From NCBI GenBank assembly GCA_016946835.1, contig JACVTC010000002.1, forward strand, positions 3,420,001 to 3,452,500: a DNA stretch of 32,500 bases, given 5' to 3'. This stretch comes from Neocallimastix lanati (nom. inval.) (taxonomy: Eukaryota > Neocallimastigomycota > Neocallimastigomycetes > Neocallimastigales > Neocallimastigaceae). Positions 23,160 through 32,500 of the stretch are shown here, piece by piece (position 1 is the first letter of the stretch; the number at the start of each line of letters is the position of its first letter). The notes under the pieces are model-generated. The model made no database searches and was not told where the DNA came from. It saw nothing but the letters and a program-made list of their open reading frames with translations. The position numbers were made by a program, and so were the translations under genes.

Positions 23160-23386
23160 AATATTTTAAAGTTGTGAAATGTAAGAAAAAATAAATTATT
23201 AAATTTTAATCCAATAAATATTTAAAAAATAAATAAATAAAAAAATAATTAATTAATTATTTATTTAATTATTTATTTATTTATAAAATACCGAAATTCA
23301 TTTTTTATGATCAACTATTCATAAAATATTATTATTTTATTATTGAACTATCTTCATTATCTTTATTATTCATTAATAAACATTCT

Positions 23387-23900
23387 TTTATTATTTATTA
23401 TTTATTATTTATTATTTATTATTTATTATTTATTATTTATTATTTATTATTTATTATTTATTATTTATTATTTATTATTTATTATTTATTATTTATTATT
23501 TATTATTTATTATTTATTATTTATTATTTATTATTTATTATTTATTATTTATTATTTATTATTTATTATTTATTATTTATTATTTATTATTTATTATTTA
23601 TTATTTATTATTTATTATTTATTATTTATTATTTATTATTTATTATTTATTATTTATTATTTATTATTTATTATTTATTATTTATTATTTATTATTTATT
23701 ATTTATTATTTATTATTTATTATTTATTATTCATTATTTATTATTTATTATTCATTATTTATTATTTATTATTTATTATTTATATATTTATTATTTGTTT
23801 ATATATTTATTATTTATTATTTATTATTTATTATTTATTATTCATTATTTATTACTCATTATTTATTATTCATTATTTATTAACATATTATTCATTATTT
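23387..23900. repeat. Heptamer satellite (TTATTTA)n
   Basis: A 7-bp tandem array, essentially perfect for about 340 bases (to about 23730, roughly 49 units). It then has scattered T-to-C variants (TTATTCA) and a break at about 23780-23810, ending at the hairpin. The unit length is not a multiple of three and the unit contains no stop codon in one frame set, so the array produces a spurious 200-codon open frame of LLFIIYY repeats. Confidence 0.9.
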
Positions 23901-23903
23901 ATG

Positions 23904-23950
23904 ATTTATATTTTGTATGGCTTCAAATGCAAGCCATACAAAATATAAAT
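23904..23950. repeat. Perfect 20-bp hairpin capping the heptamer array
   Basis: Arms 23904-23923 and 23931-23950 are exact reverse complements around the 7-base loop CAAATGC. The arm contains the only G/C-bearing stretch of the region (TTGTATGGCTT). Beyond the perfect stem the arms remain mostly complementary, because TTATTTA units on the left face TAAATAA units on the right (to about 23972). Confidence 0.85.
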
Positions 23951-23972
23951 AATAAATAATAAATAATAAATA

Positions 23973-24380
23973 TAAAGTTATTTTACATTAAATTTTTATT
24001 ATTATTTTTTTTAGAATCCTTTGAATTTAATAATAAAATGTTTAATGTTTATTCATGTACATCATTAAACAAAATGTAGTGTAATTAGTGTAATTTTTAT
24101 ATAATCTATAAACTTTTTTCATTTAATTTTAATATATATATTTGAATTGAATTGAATTAAATTAAATTAAATCAAATTGAATTGAAATATATAAATATGA
24201 TAATATAAACTAAAAAAAAATAAAATGGAAATAAAATAAAAGAAATAGAGTTTCAAGTAGTATTAAGCATCTTATTTGACATTAATATTAAAAATAGATT
24301 AAAAATTCATTTTTTGTTCCAATAAATAATGAACAAATCAATAATAAAATAAATTTTGATAAATAACATTGATAAATATT
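23973..24380. other. Spacer between the hairpin and the minisatellite
   Basis: A/T spacer with an inverted repeat TGTTTAATG (24039-24047) / CATTAAACA (24063-24071) and a short AATTG/AATTA pentamer array (about 24140-24186). No coding signal is seen. Confidence 0.45.
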
Positions 24381-24814
24381 TAAATAGGTAAATAAATAAT
24401 TATATAATTAAATAGATAATTAAATAGGTAAATAAATAATTATTTAATTAAATAGATATTTAAATAGGTAAATAAATAATTATTTAATTAAATAGATATT
24501 TAAATAGGTAAATAAATAATTATATAATTAAATAGATAATTAAATAGGTAAATAAATAATTATTTAATTAAATAGATATTTAAATAGGTAAATAAATAAT
24601 TATTTAATTAAATAGATATTTAAATAGGTAAATAAATAATTATTTAATTAAATAGATATTTAAATAGGTAAATAAATAATTATTTAATTAAATAGATATT
24701 TAAATAGGTAAATAAATAATTATTTAATTAAATAGATATTTAAATAGGTAAATAAATAATTATTTAATTAAATAGATATTTAAATAGGTAAATAAATAAT
24801 TATTTAATTAAATA
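24381..24814. repeat. 40-bp minisatellite, about 11 copies
   Basis: Exact 40-base period starting TAAATAGGTAAATAAATAAT. Copies starting at 24381 and 24501 share a variant (TATATAATTA with GATAAT). The copies at 24421, 24461 and all those from 24541 to 24741 have TATTTAATTA with GATATT. The A-B-B-A-B-B order at the left end shows a 120-base higher-order duplication. The last copy decays at about 24815. There are no unique spacers, so it is not a CRISPR-like array. Confidence 0.92.
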
Positions 24815-25129
24815 AATTAAAAAATAGTAACCCTTGATTTTAAAATTATTAATAATTTATTAGATAATAAAAGATGATTGTCATTTCATTAATTTCAGTT
24901 ATAAATAATAAATTAATTCATAGTTCTTATTTTATTTTAAGACATATTCTTTATGTTTTTTTTTATTATTATTATAATCTTATTTACACATATTTATAAT
25001 TTAAATTTTTGAAAAAAAAATTAAAAAAAAAGTAAAAGGCTATAATTTTTAATAAATAATTAGTTTTACTAATTGCATTAAATTATAGGTGATTATAAAA
25101 GGATCAAAAATTATATAGTATAAGGAAAT

Positions 25130-25166
<37 letters not shown>

Positions 25167-26309
25167 GGAATAAAACTTTTAAATAATTAAAAATATATAA
25201 TGCTTTTAAGGTTTAAATTATTTGATGGTGTTGATATTATTTCAATAAAAACTATATAAAATATATAATATTTAAATAAATATTTCATTTATTATGAGAT
25301 AATTATTGATTTTTTTTTTTTTTTTTAAATCTATTATTATTATATTTTTATTAGTATTATTATTGCAATGAAATATGGTCATATATAAATAAAGAATATC
25401 ATAAAAGACTCTTCCATAATGTCATAATAAAACATTAATTCCATGATTAAAAAAAAAGTGAACTTTTATTTTTCTATATTAAATTATTGAATAATATAAA
25501 ATTTTATATTTTATCTATACTAATTTTGTAATATATTGAATATTATTTTAAATGTTATTCTTTTTTATTATAAAATGAATATTAATATAATTTTATTTAT
25601 TATATAAATGTAAATATATATCTTTTTTTAGTTTTAATATTAATTAAGATTTATTATTGATAAAAGAAAAAAAATTTTTTTTCAAAAAATTTAAAATTTT
25701 CATTATTAATGATGTAATTTTATTTTATTTAGTTTTTTTTTTTTTTAATTTTTATTATTATATCCAAATTTTAATTTAAATAATGGTTTTTTTAAATACT
25801 AATTCTTAAAACATAAATAAATTTCAATGTTAATCATTAAAAATAAATAATTTATTAATTAATTTATTTTAATCAAACTGTATTTTATTTAGTCAATACA
25901 GATTAATAAATAATTTTATTTTATTTTTTAAAAAAAATAACAAAAAATTTCATTCGAAAATTTATAAATTAATAATACTAAATTACAGCAATTTCTTATA
26001 TTTCTTAAATTCAAAAATATTCAATTTATAAAATAATTATTTATAATATATATCATAAATCTTATAACTTCATATCATTTATTTAAGATATTTTTTATAA
26101 TATTATTTATTAATGTAAATATCAAATATCATACCATATCATATTTTTATCATATTAATATCAATGTATTTTAAATATTATTTAATAGATTTAAATATAA
26201 TTTTTTTATTATAATATATATAAAAATATATTTTATCAATAAATATCAATTTACATATCAATAAATATCAAATTATTAATAAAAATTAATAAATATATTC
26301 TTTTTTAGA
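24815..26309. other. 5' spacer of the TACC gene
   Basis: 1.5 kb of A/T spacer with a T29-like run (25133-25162) and many short ATATCAA-type repeats (about 26100-26280). The last bases before the ATG at 26310 read CTTTTTTAGA, which looks like a 3' splice site. A 5' UTR intron or a short upstream exon is therefore possible, but I could not find one. Confidence 0.5.
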
Positions 26310-29300
26310 ATGGAGAGAAGATCTAGAATAGTTGATAAAAAAAGATTTGAAAATTTATTTAGTAAAAATAAAAAGAAGAAATCAAAGGATATTATTGATA
26401 ATTGTTTAAGTCCTTCACTAGACCATCATGTTTTAAAAAAAAATAATGGCATTTTAAATATTAATAATGATTTTGGAGAAGATTTTATAAATAAAATTTT
26501 ATCTGAAAAAATAAATGCTTTAAATATATCAGAAAATGATTTTATTTTATCGTCAGACAATTCTAGTAATGAAAATAGTAGTGATCTTAGAAATTTAAGT
26601 TTAAGTGATGAACAAGAAGAAGAACATATATTCTTTAATGATACAATAGCTTTAAAAAATAAAGTATATTCCTCAGATATAGCCACAACAAAAAATAATA
26701 TGGCTTATAATACAATAAATCTAAATTTATCTCAGCAAAAGACTAATAAAATAAATAATATTTCTTTTGATGAAAATGATAATAATTTACTATCAGATTT
26801 ACATGGTGTTTTAAAGGTGGATAATGCTTCATATAACAATGAAATACCTTTTTCAAAAGATAAAAATAACTCAAAAATATCATTAGTTTTAGAGAAAGAA
26901 AATAATACAGCGGAACAAGACCAAGAAACCTTGAATACACCTTCAGATTCTTTTTTACCAAATGATAACATTGATTTATTATTTAAAAAGAAATTAAATA
27001 GAAATTCATTTTTGGATGGCTTAAATGATAATAATATAATGTCATCTTTATCTAATATTAAATCATCTAATGATAATAGTAATGATAAAATTAAAAATAA
27101 TAGTGAAAATAGTATTTTAAATAATAATAAAGATTCTTTAAATCTCACCGAAATGGATAATCAGAATAATGAACTAATTAACGATTTAAAAATTTCTAAA
27201 TCCAATAATAGTGAATCAAAAAATAAATTTGATATAACTGAACTAGATGATAAAACTTTAGATTATAAATTTGACTATGACATTGTAAATTCAAATGATA
27301 TTAATAGTAGAATCAATTTCATTAAAGAAAAATATTTAGATTTTCAAAGAAGTAATAATCATAACAATAAAAATAAAAAAGGAGAAAATAACGAATTCAA
27401 GGTAAAACAAAATAATCAAAATAGTAAAGATAATCGAGATACTCAAAATAGAAATAAAAATAAAAATAGTCAGGATAGTCAAAATAAACAAGAAAGTCAA
27501 GAAGTTATCGGTAATTTTGAAAAAGATAAATTAAAAATAATAAATAGTACTATGAATGATAAAGAAATAAAGATTGAATTAAATTCGGTAACAAATGGAT
27601 CAACAAATGATATTAATTTATTAGAAGAAAAACTAAATAATAGTGAAAAAGAAAAGGAAGAAGAAAACAATGAAAAGCAAAAAATAATAAAAAATAGAAT
27701 AGAAAATGAAATTTTCGATACCATAGGCGATTTTCAAAATGTTGATTCTAAATCAAAATTAGATGAAATGAAGATGAACAAAGTAGATTCCAAATCAGAA
27801 AATATTGAATTGTCATTGAATCAGTCAAATGATAATCAAGAAATTTTAATAAATGAAAATAAAATAAACAAAGTAGAGGATCTAAATGAAAATATTAAAA
27901 AATTAGAAAATAATCAATACAACAATTCAAATTCTGATGATAAATTAAAATTGAAAAAATATCTTAGCATTCATCTTGAGAATATAGAGGATAAAGAACA
28001 GGATATAGTAAATTGTTTAGATGTTAAATATGATTCTGATTTTGATTTTCGTTGTGAATTAAATGAAAATGTGCATAATGATAATAAAAAATTAGGTAAA
28101 GATGAATTAAATGAAATCGATGATTTAAATAAAATGGAAAAATTGAAAAATATTAAGAAAGAAAAAAAGGAAAAATTGGAAAAATTGGAAAATATTGAGA
28201 ATGAAAAAATAAATAATTTGAATACCATTGATGAAAATAAAATTAAAGAAGTCTTAGAAAATGATTTAAATACTGATGAACCAATTATGATTAATTCAGA
28301 TAATTTAGTCGAAAAATTAGGTAATATAATTTTAGATGAAACGGATGAATTAAATGTTGATGATAAAATTGGATTGAAAGAATTGAAGGAAAATGTAAAT
28401 GAAATTGAACTATCTAATGCTAATAATGAAAAAGAATTTTATAATGAAATAGATGATATCAATATTACTAATGAAACCAATATAAATGAACATCCTGAAT
28501 CAAAATTTAATATTTCAGATCCGAATGAATTGGAAAAAATAGAGCAAGAACAAATTAATTTCGATAATGCATCTGATAAAATAATTAAATATAAAAAATT
28601 ACAAGATAATCAACAAAAGGAGATATTCGAAGATTTAATCGATGAAAAAATAAAATTAAATGAAACAGAATATTTAGAGAAAATAGTGAATAAATTAAAT
28701 GAAAATGACTCATTAGAAATTGAAAAAAATAAACATGAAAATATATTGAATAATTTAGAAATAAAAACAGAAGAACATTTTGATATTCTTTCAGAAGATT
28801 TAAATAATAATAATGATAATAATAATAATAATAATAATAATAAAAGTAATATTGATGATGATAATAATAAAAGTAATATTAATAATGATAATAATAAAAG
28901 TAATATTGATGATGATAATAATAAAAGTAATATTGATGATAATAATAATAAAAGTAATATTAATGATGATAATAATAAAAGTAATATTAATGATGATAAT
29001 AATAAAAGTAATATTAATGATGATAATAATAAAAGTAATATTAATGATGTTAATATCATAAATGTTAATAACAATGAATTTAATAATATACTAGGAAAAA
29101 ATAGTACTAAAAAGACTGAGAATTCATCAGAACAAAATAAATTTAGTAGGAATGAATTGAAAGGTTCAATAGAAAATCAATTTAATATAATAAATAATGA
29201 AAGTTCTTCCTCCCAATCACAATCTAATCATAATTCCATTAATAAAGAGAATCGTGAAAGTATACCAAAAAATTTTATAATTAATTGTTCTTTATTTAGT

Positions 29301-29435
29301 GAAATTGGAGAAGATAATAATTCCTCTGATTTTAGTTATGAAGATGATAAAAATAGTGATAGCGTTATCACTTTATTCGAACCAAATTTACAAGTTGATT
29401 CTAGTGATGCTGAATATATTGAAAGTGATCATATA

Positions 29436-29472
<37 letters not shown>

Positions 29473-29701
29473 ATTAATTTTAATAAAAATAAATATAAAT
29501 ATATAAATAAGTAGAAATAATTTTTAATTTTTTTTTTTTTTTTTTTTTTTTTTTCAATATTATTTTTAGTAATAAATAAAGATTTAAGCAACAATGGAAA
29601 GTGTAAAGACCAAATAACTTATTCAGAAGAATATTTAGAAAAAATAATATCAGAAATATCAAAAGAAGTAATTGAAATATATCTATTTTGACTATATATA
29701 T

Positions 29702-29740
<39 letters not shown>

Positions 29741-31026
29741 GTTTTAAAAAAAATTACAAAGTAAATATGAAAATAATAAATATATTAATAATATTTATTT
29801 TATTTTATTATTATGATTATAATTATATTATTTAAAATAAATAAAAAAAAAAAAAAAAACTTTTTTGTATTAAATCATTAATTAGTATGAAGAAAAGATT
29901 GAATATGAACAGAATAAACAAAAAATATATGAAGAAAACTATTATAAATCATTATCAAAGCAAGAACTGATTAAAGATACCCTTGATGAATATGAACTTA
30001 CTATTACTCAAATTATTGGTATATTTTTTATATTTTAAATAATAATAATAATAATAATAATACTAAAACATATAAAAATTATTTTTAAATAACGTTAAAA
30101 TAATATATAAAAATTTAATTAGTGAATAATTTATAACTTATTAATATTAATGGATATAAAATTTTAAAAAAAAAAAAAAATTTATTTATCAATATTTCTA
30201 AATTATATATATATATAATATTTAATATATATAGAGGATACCAATCAAATAAAAGAAAAAAACAATTTTCAAATTGATAATTTAAATAATGAAATTAATC
30301 GATTAAAAAGAGAATCAAAAATTATGAATATAACTTATAATGAACTTAAGATACATTATGATCAAATGACTTCCCAGAATAAACAATTTATTGAAGTAAG
30401 TAGATATAAATGTATTTTTTTCCTTTTTTATAAACATATTTATATTGATATTAATTTATATATTATATATATAACAATAAATAATAAAAAATGAATAAAT
30501 AGAATAAGCAAAAATTACAAGAAAATATTGATAGTCTTCAAAAGGATGTAATTTATGCAAATCAAAGATATGAAGGTTTAAAGGAGCATGTTAAATCTAC
30601 AATTAAAATGTAAATATTTATAAATTTGTACATCTAATTTTTTTTGTTTTTTTATACAAAAATACATACATAGTATTTAATAATGATAATGAATAACTAA
30701 ATTTTTAACAAATATATATTATTATAATATTTTAATTTGAAAATATTATAATATAATATATAATAATAAATTATATTTTTTATGTTTTATTTTATTATAT
30801 TATATATAGTGCAAATGATGAGATTAATAAGGAAAGAGAGCATAGAGATAAAGAAATTTCAATATATAAAGCGAAAATAATGAAAACCCAGTTAAACAAT
30901 GAATCTTTAGAAGGAATGTATAAAATTTTATTAGAAGAATATGAAACTAAGGTTAATGAGAATAATGAATTAATACAAATTTGTGACTCATTGGTTGAAA
31001 ATCTTGAAGACAAAAATAAAGAATAA
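26310..31026 (+). CDS. TACC-domain coiled-coil protein (Alp7/TACC family), 6 exons
   Basis: Exons 26310-29436, 29582-29667, 29886-30018, 30235-30395, 30503-30609, 30810-31026; 1276 aa, introns GT-AG and phases consistent. The first ~1040 residues are low-complexity, charged and Asn/Lys/Glu-rich, with heptad-like Leu/Ile-rich segments and a 9-residue repeat (KSNIxDDNN, eight copies) near 845-916. The C-terminal ~200 residues, spread over exons 2-6, are one continuous coiled coil. They carry TACC hallmarks: DTLDEYELTITQII near the start, and at the very end ENNELIQICDSLVENLED, matching the ICDxLI end of animal TACC proteins. TACC proteins bind XMAP215/Alp14-type tubulin polymerases and load them on centrosomes and spindle microtubules. 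The N-terminal region is not conserved in this family, so only the C-terminal domain supports the call. The start is the first ATG of the open frame; it lies directly after an AG that resembles an acceptor. Confidence 0.82.
28842..29057 (+). repeat. 27-bp in-frame coding repeat, 8 copies
   Basis: Tandem units encoding KSNI followed by five Asp/Asn residues within exon 1 of the TACC gene. It is preceded by an AAT run coding for polyasparagine (about 28803-28841). The last unit ends in DVNI. Copies differ mainly by GAT/AAT exchanges. Confidence 0.9.
29437..29581 (+). other. TACC intron 1 with donor-side A-run and acceptor-side T-run
   Basis: The intron begins GTAAAA and runs into about 31 A residues (29439-29470). 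A matching T-run (about 29527-29554) lies before the TTTAG/AAAG acceptor region. The two runs are complementary and could form a stem that loops out the middle of the intron. If retained, the frame reads a poly-lysine run and stops at 29477. Confidence 0.7.
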
Positions 31027-31267
31027 GAGATAAAGAAAAAAGAAAAGTAGAAGAAGGATAAAGACAAAAGGATAAAGAAAAAGGATAAAACATAATGGAA
31101 ATAAAGAAAAAGAAAAAGAAAATAAAAAAAGTATATATATATATTTTCGAGTTTGAAAAAGGATATAAAATAATATAAATTAATTTATAATAATAATAAT
31201 AATTTATATAAAACCTTTAACGCAATTTCAAAATATCTTATACATATAAATAAAATTTAATATAAAC

Positions 31268-31304
<37 letters not shown>

Positions 31305-32414
31305 CTTTAAAAAAAAAATATATTAAAGTGTAATAATAATAATAATAATAATAATATATTTATATATATTTTTTTTATACATACATGAATTTATTATTTA
31401 TTTATTTTAAATTATGTTTAAATTAGATATTATATTTATTGAATTATTAATTTTATTTTTACTTTATTCCTATTCTTGGTTGAAATAATTAAAAGTTTTT
31501 TTTTTTTTTTTTTGGAATTAATTAAATATATCAGTAAAAAAAAAAAAAAATTATTTACAAATAGTTTAATAATTAAGGAAATTCCAAGAAAAAAAAAAAT
31601 TAATTATAAATAATTCAATAATTAAAGAAATTCCAAAAAAAAATCTTAATTTTAATTTTTTTTAAAAGAAGTATTTTTAATGATTAATTATTATTATTAT
31701 TATTATTAAAAACAGTTATTTAGTTCCTTAGAATTTTTTAAGATACAGTCTCAAATAATAATATATTGAATGTGAATTTATAATAAATATTGATTCTTTA
31801 AAACTTTCTTATTATAATATTTTTATACTTTAATTAAAACTATTAAAACAAATAATATTTAATAAGATTTCTCATATGCTTTTTTTTTTTTTTTTTTTTT
31901 TTTTTTAATGATTTATTTAATTATATAATATATATATATATATATTATATAAATATTACTAAGCATATTTAAATATTTATTTTATTTTATTTTTTTTTTT
32001 AAATAAAATTCATTTATTTATAAAAATTTAATATATATATATAGATAAAAAAAAATTCATTCTTAAATTTTCATAATAGTTAATATGTAATAAAACAAAA
32101 TATGAATATATATATAATTATTTAATCAATATGAACGAAAAAAAAAAATAATGAATTGAAAAGTTTTATTAAAAGTGAAATGATGCAAAAATATTGTAAA
32201 AAAATATAAACTTTTTTTTTTATTTTGTATTATTTATTTTCAAAAATAAGATTGATATGACGATAATAAGAAATAAGTATTAATTATTAATGTTAAATAT
32301 TAATATATTAAATATTTAATATATTTTTCAGATTAATAATTATAATTTTTTAAATTGGGAATGAAGTAGAAAATATGATTAATTTTTAATTTTTTTTTAA
32401 TTAAAAAAAAAAGA

Positions 32415-32458
<44 letters not shown>

Positions 32459-32500
32459 TACAATAATATTGAAAAAAAAAAAAAAAAATAAAAAAATAAA
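31027..32500. other. 3' spacer of the TACC gene to the window end
   Basis: The first ~110 bases after the stop are purine-rich (AAGAAAAAG-type), likely 3' UTR. The rest is A/T spacer with A-runs (31272-31300, 32416-32456), a T-run (31881-31906), an AAT run (31331-31354) and an imperfect ~45-bp repeat (31551-31643) ending in AAATTCCAA plus poly-A. No gene is seen. Confidence 0.5.
32416..32456. repeat. A41 homopolymer
   Basis: 41 uninterrupted A residues close to the window end, in spacer. Confidence 0.85.

Noticed and set aside
23343-23948. 201-codon + strand frame of repeated LLFIIYY
   Set aside because: It is the translation of the 7-bp satellite. Every unit is identical, there is no independent coding signal, and similar frames arise automatically from a stop-free heptamer.
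24381-24814. Regularly spaced repeat that could look CRISPR-like
   Set aside because: Units abut directly with no unique spacers, and the genome is eukaryotic.
26426-28228. Several - strand hydrophobic frames across the TACC exon
   Set aside because: They are antisense to a long continuous + strand frame and mirror its Asn/Asp/Lys codons as Leu/Ile/Phe.
28610-29074. 154-codon - strand Leu/Ile/Ser-repeat frame and the + strand MIIIIK-repeat frame (28813-29061)
   Set aside because: Both are other-frame readings of the 27-bp coding repeat; the repeat is in frame with the TACC protein.
29437-29477. Poly-lysine end of the large + strand frame as the true C-terminus
   Set aside because: A GTAAAA donor precedes the run, and five further in-phase exons encode a convincing TACC coiled coil. 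Kept only as a possible retained-intron product.

Overview
This is extremely AT-rich nuclear DNA of a eukaryote. It carries seven protein-coding genes, most split by short GT-AG introns that are even more AT-rich than the exons, and these are separated by 0.6 to 4 kb of homopolymer- and microsatellite-laden spacer. The proteins are Asn/Lys-rich, and A-rich leaders run up to several of the ATGs. Base composition, long spacers, a fungal Rna1-type RanGAP and a Ty1/copia relic fit best with an anaerobic gut fungus (Neocallimastigomycota). A dictyostelid is the main alternative. The organism is an inference, not read directly.

Layout: (1) <1-770 (+), C-terminal end of an unrecognised Ser/Asn-rich protein. 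(2) 1445-3798 (+), six-exon UBE3D-type E3 ligase, 386 aa. (3) 4405-6088 (-), two-exon RanGAP/Rna1, 389 aa. (4) 7082-12979 (-), nineteen-exon UBE3C/Hul5-type HECT E3 ligase, 1099 aa. (5) 12980-16092, a 3.1-kb spacer holding a decayed Ty1/copia pol fragment. (6) 16093-17819 (+), four-exon TFIIF beta subunit, 286 aa. (7) 19197-22268 (-), nine-exon ERO1 ER thiol oxidase, 490 aa, with an unusual C-terminal hydrophobic segment. (8) 22269-26309, a 4-kb repeat-rich spacer with a 61-bp duplication, a 7-bp satellite capped by a perfect hairpin, and a 40-bp minisatellite with three-unit higher-order structure. (9) 26310-31026 (+), six-exon TACC-domain protein, 1276 aa. (10) 31027-32500, spacer.

I built the exon models by hand, requiring intron phase and family homology to agree at every junction. 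All multi-exon models close in frame, and most have lengths close to the family norm. One junction, the second intron of the UBE3C gene, has no AG acceptor where homology and phase require it.

The genes are housekeeping functions (ubiquitination, nuclear transport, transcription initiation, oxidative folding, spindle/centrosome) and show no sign of being a functional cluster. I did not find a new defence, biosynthetic or mobile system. The observations most worth checking are splicing-related (the non-AG acceptor, U40 tracts just inside four 5' splice sites, an A28 tract at a 3' splice site, and an intron whose retention would give a poly-lysine-tailed, TACC-less protein), plus the ERO1 tail and the repeat structures.
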